Part shown: positions 1-14,500 of the stretch, one piece after another
Layout of the letters: every line of letters starts with the position of its first letter
Position numbering within the stretch: position 1 is the stretch's first letter
Assembly (NCBI GenBank): GCA_016718505.1
Contig: JADKDE010000003.1
Location: 372,001-436,000, forward strand
DNA from: Saprospiraceae bacterium
Lineage (GTDB): Bacteria > Bacteroidota > Bacteroidia > Chitinophagales > Saprospiraceae
Reading direction: 5' to 3'
Length of the DNA stretch: 64,000 nt
Program-made: the position numbers and the translations under genes
Notes under the pieces: generated by a model
The model's input: the letters and a program-made list of their open reading frames with translations, nothing else
Told to the model about the DNA's origin: nothing
The model's database searches: none

Positions 1-3000
1 ATCCAACCAGCTGCTGGATTGATGGTAGAACCCGTTCCGAATGAATCAAATGTTCCATCGTTATTTAGATCTACTTGGTATCTGTATCTCAACTTCGTCT
101 CTGGATCACAATCATCTGTCGCTGTGATGCTTAATGATTGGAAATGAGGTCCACAGCCTGGGCCATTGTGACACCACTCTACTGCTGAGCAGTTCGTGAA
201 CGTCGGTGCTGATGAATTCATCACTACCAAGACTTGATCATACGTCCATGATGGGTGATTGCCGTACTCATCTCTTTGACACTCATCTATTACTTTCCAC
301 TTCCTGATTACCTTCTTACAGCCTTGGCTTGATCCTACTTCGAAGTCAAAGTACCAGTCATCAAAGCCTACTCCTACATTTGAACATACGTCTTCTCTGA
401 ACCATGGCTTCTTGTATGGCCATGCGATATTCGCTGTATCCAATGCCGCTCCACACTGATTCGTCGTGTAGTCCGCTGGCCAGTAGATATCGTGCATATC
501 ATCCCAGTTAAAGTCTGTTAATGGATTGTAATTATTGAATGGTACATCGTATGGTGGCTGACCGCTATTTTCAGTTAAGACATTAGCATCCAATCCATTG
601 AATTCATACGTATTGTAAACCGTTATCGTCTGCAAACATGATCTATATCCTGCTGCATCTGATGCCGTCCACGTTCTCAATATTGTACCCTTATTGCAAT
701 TCAAACTAGGTGACTGTGAATAGCTTAATGTCAAATTACAATTGTCATACGCCACTCCGTTCACTCCTACTTGGAAATGTGGATCTTGTGCACTTTCTGA
801 GTGTCTTCCGATATGTCCATATCTTTGGTCGATATAGATCGGATCTCTCACCACTGCTGTACTTCCATTTCCGCCATTTACTACCGTTCCGAATATATCC
901 AAGTTTGACAAACTGTATGGATATCTACAATCGATATTGATATCTGGTGGACATGTGATGATCGGTGGCAATTTGTCCTGGATAAATACTGAATCCATGC
1001 ACTCATTGTAATTGCCATTCGCATCTGTGATTCTCATCACTACTGCTATCTTCTTGTTTACGTCTGTACAACAGAACGCTACCGTATCTCGCAAACTTGT
1101 TATCGCTGGGCTATGGCATGGATCCGTCATCCTTCTTATTTTCCACGATACTACTCCACAATTGTCATATGAGCCATTGTCGAAGTCTCTCGCTTGGATT
1201 CTTCCTCGGACATTATCTCCCAACCCGATCGTCAAATACGTCTTCCATACTGCTACTGGAGATACATAATCTCTTACCGCTAAGGTCATACAGCAGCTTC
1301 CGATTTTATCGCATTGATCTTCTAAGTAATAACATACCGTGTAATTTCCGACTGGAATATTTCTTACGATACCTCCATTCGTATTTATCCTAAAGGCCTC
1401 TAAGCCCGTTGCTATATCTGTTCCTATCATCCAGCCTCCTTTCAATGCACTTCCACAGACATCTGTATAAGTCGCTGATGGGAAATTGTACGATGCCAAA
1501 CATGAATTATAGTCCGTGCTCAACGTCACATTCGTGCCTTCTGACGCTACCAAGTTGCCTGGCGCTCCTAAGCCTAGCGTCAATGGTCTCGTTGGATATA
1601 CTGGACATGCTACTACTGGACTTCCATGATCCGCTACCTTGATGATTTGGATATGTGACGAAGTTTGACCTGTACACCAATCCAAACATGTCCAGATGCG
1701 CAATACTTTGTACGAGCCTTCGATTGCCGTTGTTCCTGCATCGTCTCCACATACTTTGATGATTTCATCTCTATATGTACAGCCGATATTGCATGAATTT
1801 CCTGCTGGCATTCCCGTTTCTTCAACATCTGGATAATTATTGCCATTCAAATCCCATGGGCCTCTACATTCTAGTGGTGCCAATGATCCTTCCAAGCCAT
1901 CATAATTCTGTGGCCATCCGATTGTACCCAAGGTCAATCTTGTATAGTATATTCGTTGTACACATGTACCTGTACTTCCATAGGTATCTGTTGCCGTCCA
2001 CACTCTTTCGATTACTCTCCAGTATGGTCCATCGCAACTTTCGCTTGATACTTCTCTCTCTGTATAAGTTAAGCCCAATACTGATCCGCAATTATCTGTC
2101 ACCGTCGGTGCATAGAAGCTCGCTGGACGTGTGTCGGTACAACTTACTGTATAATCTTGACATACAAATACTGGTGGCATCTTGTCTTCTACCAAGATTT
2201 GTCCCCAGCATAAGTTGCCATTACAATTGTCTCTTACCATATATACCAACATCTGGCCTATGTGGCTCGCATTCAATACATTTGGTATTGGCGTGCCTGC
2301 CATTGTTGTAAGGCTGATGGTGTATAAACTTGGACTTCCTATATTACCTACCAACACATCACCTGGTTGTAGTGCATATGTACAATTTGGTCCTAAGCTC
2401 AAATTCACCTTGCCTCTACATATCAAATCGGTCGTGTTAAATAGTGTTACCATTACTTGACCGCTAGACGTACATCCAGTTGCGCTATTGGTTACTACCA
2501 ATGTATATTGAGTTGTAACGCTTGGTGATGCAGTTGGATTACTGCTATTTGGATCACTCAAACCAGTTGTTGGTGTCCAAGCATATGTATATCCTGCAAT
2601 TGCAGTACCACCTATTCTTATACTTCCTCCAGTTGAACATATAAATACGCTGGTTGGACCAGTTACTACTGTTGGTGAAGGTAATACTGTCAATGTTGCA
2701 CTTGCTACTGCTGGACAACCAAAGCTAGAAACGGTCACTGTATATGTACCCGCCTCAGATGTTGTAAAGGAAGCTGTTGTAGCCCCTGTGCTCCATACAT
2801 AATTAGTACCTCCACTTGCCGTGAATACAGCACTAGAACCAGCACATATTGTAGCATCGTTAGGAGCTACACCAGATGATTCAAGAACAGCAATTCCAGC
2901 CACTGGAATATTCGTTACCACAACAGTTACAGTAGAAGTTGCAATACAACCAAATGAGTTGCTGACAGTAACCGTATAAACCGTTGTACCCAAAGGACTA

Positions 3001-6000
3001 ACCACATTATTGGATGACACTACACCTGTATTCCAAGTATAATTCAACCCTCCACTTGCAGTAAGTGAAGCACTTGAACCCGCACAAATAGTTAGATCAT
3101 TAACTCCTAAACCGGAGTTATCTGTTCCACTTATTGTAACAATTGGCAATGGATTTACAAATAACTGAGCTGTTCCTACGGCTAAACATCCAAGGGCATC
3201 GGTTACAGAAACTGTATAGATTCCAGCAGCATTTACTATATTATTTGCTCCAAGTGTTCCATTATTCCATGTATAATTTAACCCTCCACTTGCAGTAAGC
3301 GTTCCATTTGCTCCTGTACAAACAGTCGCATTGGTGGTACTCGCTACTAATAATGGATTGATAAATAATGTTGCAGTTGTCGTAGACTGACAACCATTGA
3401 TATCTGAAACAGTAACTGTATATGTACCAGCTACATTTGTAATATTATTTGCAGTTGTTACTCCGTTTGACCATGCGTATATTGTTCCACCAGAAGCAGT
3501 TAATGTACCATTTCCTCCGAAACATATTGACGCACTTGTAGCACTAGCAATCGGTAAAGGATTTGTCACCAAAGTTGCATTGCCAACTGCAGTACAACCC
3601 TCTGCACTAGAAACAGTAACTGTATATGTACCTGCGACAACAGTAATATTGTTAGCTGTTGTTACTCCATTAGACCAAACATAACTTGCACCGCCACTAG
3701 CCGTTAATGTACCTTGTGTACCGATACACACTGTACTATTCGTAGTGCCAACGATTGGTAAAGGATTTACAACTAAAGTAGCAACACCAGTCGCATTACA
3801 ACCTTCGGCAGTAGTTATTGTAACTGAATAATCACCCGCAACGGTTGGATAAATTGATGACGTATTCTCGCCTGATGACCATGTATATGATGCACCACCT
3901 GAGGCTGTCAATGTTCCTGATACTCCTGCGCAGACAGTACTACTTGTAGTTGAAGCAACAGCAACTGGACTAATTACATAAGTTGCAACACCTGTAGAGA
4001 TACATCCCTCAGCACTAGTCACCGTAACAAAATAATCTCCTGCTACTGTTGGATTTATTGATGTAGTGTTTTCGCCTGATGACCAAGTATATGACGCTCC
4101 ACCTGAAACTGTCAATGTTCCCGATAATCCAGTGCAAACAGTATTATTGGTAGTGATAACAACTGGTAGAGGATTAAGCGTCAATGTTGCAACACCTGTC
4201 GATGAACAGCCTTCTGCACTTGTAACTGTCACTGTATAATCACCCGCAACCGTTGGGTTTATCGATGATGTATTTTCTCCCGAAGACCATATAAATGTTT
4301 CTCCTCCGGCCGTCGTTTGAGCACTTGTTAAAAACGATCCTGGGCCACCATCTCTAGGGGCAAATTCAAAAACTCTAGCAGTTAGTGTACCTTCCATTCC
4401 CGCACAAACTGTGCTATTTGTAGTTATAACTATTGGTAATGGATTAACAGTCAATGTTGCGAGACCCGTAGAGTTACATCCATCGGCACTTGAAACTGTA
4501 ACAAAGTAATCACCAGCAAACGTTGGATTTATTGAAGAAGTATTTTCACCTGATGACCAAGTGTATGATGCTCCTCCTGATACTGTCAAAGTTCCAGCTT
4601 CACCCTCACAAACTGTACTATTTGTAGTTACAATTATTGGTAATGGATTTACGACTACTGTTACTCCTGATAAGCTGGTACAACCATCTATAGAAGTAAC
4701 AATCACTTCATATAAACCAGCAGATGTTACTGTAATATCAGCTGTAGTTTCTGCAGTACTCCATGTACTTGAAACTCCTCCACTTGCCGTTAAAACAGTT
4801 GAAGTTCCATCACATATAGTTAAGTTGCCTGTAATTAATGCTGTAACAGCAGGGTATAATACAACTGTCACTTCTTTTGCGGATGTACAACCTTCAGCGT
4901 TAGTTACAGATACTGTATAAGTACCTTCAGCTACGCTTACTATATCTGTAGTAGCTCCTGTGGACCAAGTGTAACTCGCTCCTCCGCTCGCTGTTAAATC
5001 CGTTGTTAAACCAGCACATACACTTACATTGCCAGTAATTGTAATATCTGGTAATGCATTAACTGTTACTGATACAGCGGTAGCCTGACTCAAGCATCCA
5101 TTTATATCTTCACATCTTACCCAGAATACTTCAGGGCTTGTGGCTACTGTTGTAGCTGGATCATAAACCGTTACGTCTGTCGCTACTGGTATTGCAGCTG
5201 GATTCGAACTTGGATCAACATCATATACATTACACAATACTGGCAATTCTTGATAAGCTTGTCCAATAAAAGTAACATTATCGACTCTCCATGTTCCTGC
5301 TGATGCAGTAACATTTCCACCATAACCATATAATCTAAAACAAATACTAGATGTTGTATTAATACTGAATGCTGTTGTATAAGCGGGTGCTACAATAGTT
5401 GTAGATGTTGATTGACCCGTTAGTAACTCATTAAAAATACCTAGAGGTCCTGTTGTTGATACTCTAATATCAAATAAAGGAGGCCCTGTTCCTGACCTCT
5501 GATTTACAAAGGATAAACTGGTTAAATTCAATTCACATCCTTCAGGGGCCAAATCAGTACAGAATTGGAAATACGCAGTTGGGTCAACAACTGATGTATT
5601 CCATGAAGCACCCGACATTGAAGGACTTGGGCTTCCTGCTGGGAATGTAGGCCCAGTTGCGCCAGATCCTAAGCTAGCTCCCACACCAGCTACCAATGTT
5701 GAACCACTTCCTGAAATAACAGGAAGAAGTGTCACCGTATTTTCGAATCCATATGCAATTGAAACTGGATTTCCAATTGGCGAACATCTAGGGCTAGAAA
5801 GTGTGATATTTGTGCTCTCTCCTTGACATACAGTGATACTTGGTATTGCAGGACCAGCCTCACCAGCATAAGCCAATATACTTGCAGTAGAAACTCCAGT
5901 ACATCCATTCATATCAGTAACAGTAACTGTATATGTTCCTGCAACAGATGAAACAAAAGTCGATGTCGTTGTGATTCCATCCGACCAAACATATGATACA

Positions 6001-7244
6001 CCTCCAGATGCAATTAATGTTCCTTCTGATCCTTCACATATTGATACATCAGAAACAGCAGCCGGAGCATTCGTATTGATTGTAAGTGTTGCAGTTGTAG
6101 TTGAGATACAACCATTTATGTCTGTAACTGTAACCTCATATGTTCCAGCTACATTAGTAATATTATTTTCTGTCAAAGGTCCATTTGACCAAGCATAGCT
6201 AACTCCACCGCTTGCTGTCATCGTACCATCGAATCCAGTACAAACTGTTGAACTCGTTGCCGAAGCTACTGCTCCTGGGAAATTAATCAATTCGGCGGTA
6301 GTACTTGAGATACAACCATTTATATCTGTAACCGTAACTGTATAAATTCCAACAGTCGATGTTGTTAAAGTAGCATTTATTGAGGTATCGCTCCATAAGT
6401 ATGAAACTCCTCCACTCGCTACCAAGTCGCCCGATGCTCCTGGACATACCGTCTCATTTGTTGCTAATGCAACTGCTCCTGGGAAATTAATTAATTCGGC
6501 AGTTGTACTTGAAGTACAACCATTAATATCTGTAACGGTCACTGTATAAACTCCTGCTGTCGATGTTGTTAAAGTCGCACTTGTTGAAGCATCACTCCAT
6601 AAGTACGAAACTCCTCCACTTGCTACCAAGTCGCCAGAAACTCCTGGACATACCGTCGCATTTGTTGCTAATGCAACTGCTCCTGGGAAATTAATTAATT
6701 CGGCAGTTGTACTTGAAGTACAACCATTAATATCTGTAACGGTCACTGTATAAACTCCTGCTGTCGATGTTGTTAAAGTCGCACTTGTTGAAGCATCACT
6801 CCATAAGTACGAAACTCCTCCACTTGCTACCAAGTCGCCAGAAACTCCTGGACATACCGTCGCATTTGTTGCTAATGCAACTGCTCCTGGGAAATTAATT
6901 AATTTGGCAGTTGTACTTGAAGTACAACCATTAATATCTGTAACGGTCACTGTATAAACTCCTGCTGTCGATGTTGTTAAAGTCGCACTTGTTGAAGCAT
7001 CACTCCATAAGTACGAAACTCCTCCACTTGCTACCAAGTCGCCAGAAACTCCTGGACATACTGTTGCATTTGTTGCCAAGCCTACAGCTCCTGGGAAGTT
7101 TGTCAATTCTGCTGTTGTACTTGATATACAACCATTAATATCTGTAACGGTCACTGTATAAACTCCTGCTGTCGACGTTGTTAAAGTCGCACTTGTTGAA
7201 GCATCACTCCATAAGTACGAAACTCCTCCACTTGCTACCAAGTC
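1..7244 (-). CDS. Giant surface adhesin, downstream part (partial, runs off left edge)
   Basis: The minus strand stays open from about 7244 to the window edge in the frame whose codons start at positions equal to 2 modulo 3; spot checks found no stop. It continues the protein that starts at 16917 after a 2-nt deletion near 7244. From 7244 to about 2460 it is a string of Ig/PKD-like or SprB-like modules of about 65-70 residues with the pattern VC.G..G.LTASGG.SY.WS, then AGTYTVTVTD..GC. From about 2460 to 1 it changes to longer Cys-rich HYR-like modules (for example CPPDINIDC and KLPPVFVCQD-type starts). Large proteins of this kind in Bacteroidota are usually exported by T9SS and anchored by a C-terminal domain, which would lie left of the window. 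Function as a cell-surface or gliding adhesin is inferred from repeats only. Confidence 0.8.
4640..5960 (-). repeat. Copy 2 of a 1.3-kb intragenic duplication
   Basis: This block closely matches 8517-9837. Identical landmarks (for example cctgacctct at 5491 and 9368, caattcttga at 5244 and 9121) are all 3877 nt apart. It encodes two Ig-like modules and the embedded non-repeat domain containing QELPVLCNVYDVDPSSNPG. Confidence 0.85.
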
Positions 7245-8520
7245 CAGAAACTCCTGGACATACTGTTGCATTTGCTGCCAAGGCTACTGCTCCTGGGAAG
7301 TTTGTCAATTCTGCTGTTGTACTTGATATACAACCATTAATATCTGTAACGGTAACTGTATAAACTCCTGCTGTCGATGTAGTTAGAGTTGCACTTGTTG
7401 AAGCATCACTCCATAGGTATGATACTCCTCCACTTGCTACCAAGTCGCCAGAAACTCCTGGACATACTGTTGCATTTGTCGCTAAAGCAACTGCCAGTGG
7501 ATAATTTACAATCTCCGCAGTTGAAACTCCTGTACATCCATTTATATCTGTAACTGTGACTGTGTATGATCCTGCGACACTTGATACAAAATTAGCACTG
7601 GTGGTGATACCATCAGACCAAATATATGAAATTCCACCTGATGCAAGCAATGTACCATCTAGACCTGTACAAACTGTTACATTTGAAACCGCCGCTGGAG
7701 CACTGTTGTTAATAGTTAAGGTGGCAGTTGTTGTCGAAATACAACCATTTAAATCTGTAACTGTAACCTCGTAAGTTCCTGCTACATTTGTTATGTTGAT
7801 GTCAGTAATAGGTCCATTTGACCATGCATAGCTAACTCCACCACTTGCTGTCATCGTACCATCGAATCCAGTACAAACTGTTGAACTCGTTGCCGAAGCT
7901 ACAGCTCCTGGGAAATTAACCAATTCGGCAGTTGTACTAGATGTACATCCATTTATATCTGTAACTGTAACCATGTAAACTGCTACTGTTGATGTAGTTA
8001 AAGTTGCACTTGTTGAAGCGTCACTCCATTGGTATGATACTCCTCCACTTGCTACTAAATCACCCGAAACACCTGGACATACTGTCGCATTTGTTGCTAA
8101 TGCAACTGCTCCTGGGAAATTAATCAATTCAGCAGTTGTACTAGATGTACATCCATTTATATCTGTAACTGTAACCGTGTAAACTGCTACCGTTGATGTA
8201 GTTAGAGTTGCACTTGTTGAAGCGTCACTCCATAGGTATGATACTCCTCCACTTGCTATTAAGTCACCCGAAGCACCTGGACATACTGTCGCATTTGTTG
8301 CCAAGGCTACAGCTCCTGGGAAATTAACCAATTCGGCGGTTGTACTAGAGGTACAACCATTGATATCTGTAACGGTTACTGTATAAACTCCTACTGTCGA
8401 AGTTGTTAGTGTTGCACTTGTTGAAGCATCACTCCATAAGTATGATACTCCTCCACTTGCTATCAAGTCTCCAGTGGCTCCTGGACATACCGTTGCATTT
8501 GTTGCTAAAGCAGTTGGCAA
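6277..8520 (-). repeat. Tandem 204-bp (68-residue) Ig-like repeats
   Basis: The landmark 'tgggaa' recurs at 6277, 6481, 6685, 6889, 7093, 7295, (7499), 7910, 8114 and 8318. Spacing is 204 nt except for one 202-nt unit at 7093-7295, and a 411-nt step where two more diverged modules sit. Units encode ATVCPGVSGDLVASGGVSY, then DINGC. Several neighbouring units are almost identical at the DNA level, implying recent homogenisation. Confidence 0.9.
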
Positions 8521-11500
8521 TGGGTTAACTACAACCGTTACACCTGTTATACTAGTACAACCATCAGCAGATGTAACAATCACCTCATATAATCCAGCTG
8601 TGGTCACGGTTATATCAGCCGTTGTCTCTGAAGTACTCCAAGTGCTAGATACTCCTCCACTTGCTGTTAATACCGTAGAAGTTCCATCACAAATAGTTAA
8701 ATTGCCTGTAATCACAGCTGTAACAGCAGGGTATAATACAACTGTAACCTCTTTTGCGGATATACAACCTTCAGCATTTGTTACTGATACGGTATAAGTT
8801 CCTTCAGATACGCTTACTAAATCTGTAGTAGCTCCTGTGGACCATGTATAACTTGCTCCTCCATTTGCAGTTAAATCAGTTGTCAAACCTGTGCAGACAC
8901 TTAGGTTACCTGCAATTGTGATATCAGGCAATGCATTAACTGTTACTGATACAGCGGTAGCTTGACTTAAGCACCCATTAATATCCTCACATTTAACCCA
9001 GAATACATCAGGGCTTGTTGCAACCGTTGTCGCTGGGTCGTAAACAGTCACGTCTGTCGCTACTGGTATTGCTCCTGGATTCGAACTTGGATCAACATCA
9101 TAGACATTACACAATACTGGCAATTCTTGATAAGCTTGTCCCGTAAAAGTAACATTATCGACCCTCCATGTCCCTGATGTTGCAGAAACATTTCCACCAT
9201 AACCATATAATCTAAAACAAATACTAGAAGTTGTATTAATATTGAATGCAGTTGTATAAGCGGGTGCTACAATAGTTGTAGATGTTGATTGACCCGTTAA
9301 TAACTCATTAAAAATACCGAGTGGTCCTGTTGTTGATACTCTAATATCAAATAAAGGAGGTCCTGTTCCTGACCTCTGATTTACAAAGGTTAAACTGGTT
9401 AAATTCAATTCACACCCATCTGGTGCCAAATCAGTACAGAATTGGAAATACGCTGTTGGATCAACAACAGATGTATTCCATGAAGCACCCGACATTGCAG
9501 GACTGGGGCTCCCTGAAGGGAATGTAGGCCCGCTCGCGCCAGCTCCTAAACTTGCTCCGACACCAGCTACCAATGTTGAACCACTTCCTGAAATAACTGG
9601 AAGAAGTGTGACTGTATTTTCGAATCCATATGCAATTGTAACAGGATTACCTATATTAGAACATCTAGGGCTAGAAAGCGTAATATTAGTACTTTCTCCC
9701 TGACATACTGTTAAGCTTCCAATCGCTGGTCCCGCTTCTTCAGGGAAGATTGTGATGGATGCGCTAGAAGTAGCTGTACATCCATTTATATCTGTAACAG
9801 TTACAGAATAAGATCCTGCAACAGAAGAAACCAAATTTGCAGAAGTTGTAATACCATCTGACCATATATATGAAACTCCACCTGAAGCTGTTAATGTTCC
9901 TTCTGTACCTGTACAGACAGAGCTCGATAAGGCTGTTGCCGTTGGGAGAGGATTTATGACTATTGTAGCATTGCTTACGGTAGTACAGCCAAGACTATTG
10001 GTTACTGTAACGGTATAAGTTGTTGTAGCTACTGGACTTTCAGTTATCAAAGATGTATTAGCTCCAGTACTCCATACCCACATTGTTCCGCCAGCTGCTT
10101 CTGCAGTACCTGACTGTCCAAAACATATTGTAGATCCAGACATGACAATTGGAAGTGCGGCTGAATTGTAAGTATAAGTTGCTACGCACGAAGTCGTAAC
10201 ATCACACATAAAGGCGCTTGATACTGTAAATGTAACGTCCACAGATCCCCCAATACAAATATTTGGTGCAAGCCCTACTCCATTATTGCTGAGTATTGGG
10301 CTACATCCACCTGACATCGAAGCTGTTCCCAACCAAGATGCAAAATCCGTATCTAGATCAGCTTGACTTGCTAATCCAGAAACGGTAATATCAGCCGCAC
10401 ATGTTAACATGATTGCAACAGATACTTTCCTTGTTATCAATTGAGTACATGTTACTGTATTGTTACAAGCATCCGTGAAAAGGTATGTTCGAGTCAATGA
10501 TTCATTACAACCTGATGCAATAGTTACATCGCTGGAACTTACTGCTAAGGTAGAACAAGCATCCGTTAACGTTCCTCCTGCTAGGGTAAAGTCATCCACC
10601 GTTGTGAAAGCCGTTGGCCATGCCTCATCACAGATTGTTAAATCTAAAGCTGCTGGACAAGAAGCTGTCGGTGCTGTTAAATCTACTTTTCTGGTGATTA
10701 TTTGATCGCAAGTAACTGTGTTGTTACAAGCGTCCGTGAACAAATATGTTCTCGTCAAGGTCTCGTCACAGCCTCCTGCTACTGTTACATCGCTTGAACT
10801 CATCGCTATCGTTGAACAAGCATCCGTCAAGGTTCCTCCTGCTAGTGTAAAGTCATCTGCCGTTGCATAAGCTGCTGGCCATGCTCCATTGCACGCACTT
10901 ACTACTGGTGCCGTTGGGCATACCGCTGTAGGTGCAGTCAAATCTACTTTTCTAACTATTATTTGATCGCAAGTTACTGTGTTGTTACATGCATCCGTGA
11001 ACAAATATGTTCTCGTTAAGGTCTCGTTACAGCCACTTGCTGCCGTTACATCGCTTGAACTCATCGCTATTGTTGAACAGGCATCCGTTAATGTTCCTCC
11101 TGCTAGTGTAAAGTCCGCTGCTGCTGCATATGCTGCTGGCCATGCTCCATTACACGCACTTACTACTGGTGCTGCTGGGCATGTCGCTGATGGTGCTGTT
11201 ATATCTACTTTTCTTACTATTATTTGATCGCAAGTAACTGTATTGTTACATGCATCAGTGAACAAATAGGTTCTCGTCAAGGTCTCGTCGCAGCCGCCTG
11301 CTACCGTTACATCGCTTGAACTCATCGCAATCGTTGAACAGGCATCCGTCAAGGTTCCTCCTGCTAGTGTAAAGTCCGCTGCTGCTGCATAAGCTGCTGG
11401 CCATGCTCCATTGCATGCACTTACTACTGGTGCCGGTGGGCATGTCGCTGATGGTGCTGTTATATCTACTTTTCTTACTATTATTTGATCGCATGTTACT

Positions 11501-14500
11501 GTGTTGTTACATGCGTCCGTGAACAAATATGTTCTCGTCAAAGTCTCGTCGCAGCCGCCTGCTACCGTTACATCGCTTGAACTCATTGCGATCGTTGAAC
11601 AGGCATCCGTTAATGTTCCTCCTGCTATTGTAAAGTCCGCTGCTGCTGCATATGCTGCTGGCCATGCTCCGTTACATGCACTTACTACTGGTGCCGGTGG
11701 GCATGTCGCTGATGGTGCTGTTATATCTACTTTTCTTACTATTATTTGATCGCAAGTTACTGTGTTGTTACATGCGTCCGTGAACAAGTATGTTCTCGTT
11801 AAGGTCTCGTTACAGCCACTTGCTGCCGTTACATCGCTTGAACTCATTGCTATCGTTGAACAAGCATCCGTCAAGGTTCCTCCTGCTAGGGTGAAGTCCG
11901 CTGCTGTAGCATAGGCTACTGGCCATGCTCCATTGCATGCGCTTACTACTGGTGCCGTTGGGCATACTGCTGTAGGTGCAGTTAAATCTACTTTTCTGGT
12001 GATTATTTGATCGCATGAAACGGTATTGTTACATGCGTCCGTGAACAAATATGTTCTAGTTAAGGTCTCGTTACATCCACTTGCTGCCGTTACATCGCTT
12101 GAACTCATTGCTATCGTTGAACAAGCATCCGTCAAGGTTCCTCCTGCTAGGGTAAAGTCCGCTGCTGTGGCATAGGCTGCTGGCCATGCTCCGTTGCATG
12201 CGCTTACTACTGGGGCAGGTGGGCATACTGCTGTCGGTGCTGTTAAATCAACTTTTCTGGTGATTATTTGATCGCAAGTAACAGTATTGTTACATGCATC
12301 CGTGAACAAATATGTTCTCGTTAAGGTCTCGTCACAGCCTCCTGCTACAGTTACATCACTTGAACTCATCGCTATTGTTGAACAAGCATCCGTCAAGGTT
12401 CCGCCTGCTAGGGTGAAGTCCGCTGCTGTGGCATAGGCTGCTGGCCATGCTCCGTTGCATGCGCTTACTACTGGGGCAGGTGGGCATGTTGCAGATGGTG
12501 CTGTTATGTCAACCGTACGGGTTAATGTTTGGTTACATGATGCAGTACAATCCACTAAGGTAACTACATAAGTTCTAACTGTAGTTTCTAAACAAGTAGC
12601 AGCATCTGTAGAAGTTAAATCTGAAAAACTATATGATGTAGCATTGGATAAAGCACCTGGAAGTGCATTGAAATCTACAGAAGTATTTGCACCAGCTTGT
12701 AAACTAGCGTTACAAGCTGCATTAAATTGAGATGGACAGGTCAAGGTTGGAATTGGGTTGACCAAAACGGTTATTTCAGCATATGGAGAACAAGCCGTCA
12801 AATCAGCTGGAGTAGGGTTTAATACCGCATAAACATAATATGTAATTGGGCTTGTTGTTGTATTATTAAAATCTGAGGATAGTGGGGTGTAGGTTGCAGT
12901 GCCATTGGTTATATTCACTCCTCCAGTTAGGGTTGTACCGGAACCGTATATGATACTAGCCTCTGTTTGTTGAGCAGTAAAATACTTAAATAAAATCTCA
13001 CTTGCTGCTGTTACATTCGTGCCAACAGCCAATGTGGATGCAGTTGCACCAGCACAAATGGTTTGATTACCTAGCGGAGTATCAATAGTTGGGCAGCATG
13101 AAACTAAATTAATCGTCAAGGATCCTATGGTTTCACATTCATTTGCCAATTTATAGACAAAATAATACTCAGTTGAAGTCGTTGGAGCAGCTGCTGTTAA
13201 ACTAGCACCAGAAAGAGCCAAAGTATTTCTTACTGCGTTGGAAAGTAACGTAGGATCTACGTTGAACCACTGGAATGTTCCTGTGCTAGGAGATGCTGAA
13301 ACATCTGCAGCAACAATAGCACTAAGATCTACTGAACTTGGAGCTGAGCCATCATTACAAATTTCACGAGTGGTGGCCGCAACTGTTGGATTTCCCGCCG
13401 GTGCGGCAACTGTTACATTGTCTGCTGCTACGGTACCCTCACAACCAGAATCAACATTTATCACACTAACCAAAGCATAGGTACCCGGAATATCTGTGGT
13501 TAAGACTGATGGGTTGCTATTGGTACTAAATTCGTATTCAACCCCATCAACAGTATAGGTTACTAAATATGGTCCAGGTCCTTCGAAAGTGAAGGTCACA
13601 GATCCATCATCTGCGGTCGATGTGCTATTACATCCTGTAATAGGCGTAGATGCAGTCAAGGTAGCTGCAACCGCAGGGTTTATGATTACCTCGGCGGTGC
13701 CTTGAACTGTGGCCTGACATATCGTAGGACTGCCCGGGGCAAACGAAATCGCAATTAACTCATATAATCCCGACACAGTGGCTGGGAATGTGAAAGGATT
13801 GGTCGCTGGAACAGTACCAGTTGTTGTGGTAGTATTTCCATCGATGGTATAATTTATGGTAAAGTTTCTGCCAGCTGGTGCATTGGTAAATGCTATACTC
13901 AAATTGGGGGTTGGATCACTCGCGCATGCTACCTGTGTCCCAGTAAGCGTGACATCTGGACATGATGGTGTAAAATACGTCCGTGTAGGAAGAGTCGGTG
14001 TGATATTACCACTGCAATCAGCTGTACTGGCATATGCAGGGCTTATCCTAGGAGCAATGTTGAGCGTTTGGTCACAGCCCGCTGGGATGGTATAAATATT
14101 ACATGAAATAGTAGTAAGTCCATTGGTAAGACCACCAGTTTGATTTTGAGTAGGTCCTACTGGACCCAATTCGTTGTCTGTCACTTGCCAAAGGTTAGCA
14201 ATGTCATCACATCCAGCTTTTTCAATGGATTGCCCATCACTTGGATTTAATGAATTTGCATGAAACCAAGATCCTTGACCAGAAGTATAAATTCCTCCTG
14301 TATAACTAGGGTTTGTCCCCGGCAGTGGGTCTAAAATAGAAATATTGGTTGATGGAACAGGACAACCAGGTTGAGTTAATATTGATACATTTTGTCCATT
14401 AGGTGTATTAGCTAAAGTTGGATTAACTGTCGCATTCTGACTCCAAATAACACCACTAATAAGTGGGAATCCAGTTGTACTTGCAAAAATTCCAATAAAT

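Noticed and set aside
6277..12505. Regularly spaced repeats resembling a CRISPR array
   Set aside because: The periods are multiples of three and the units are protein modules; no short palindromic repeats with unique spacers and no cas genes exist.
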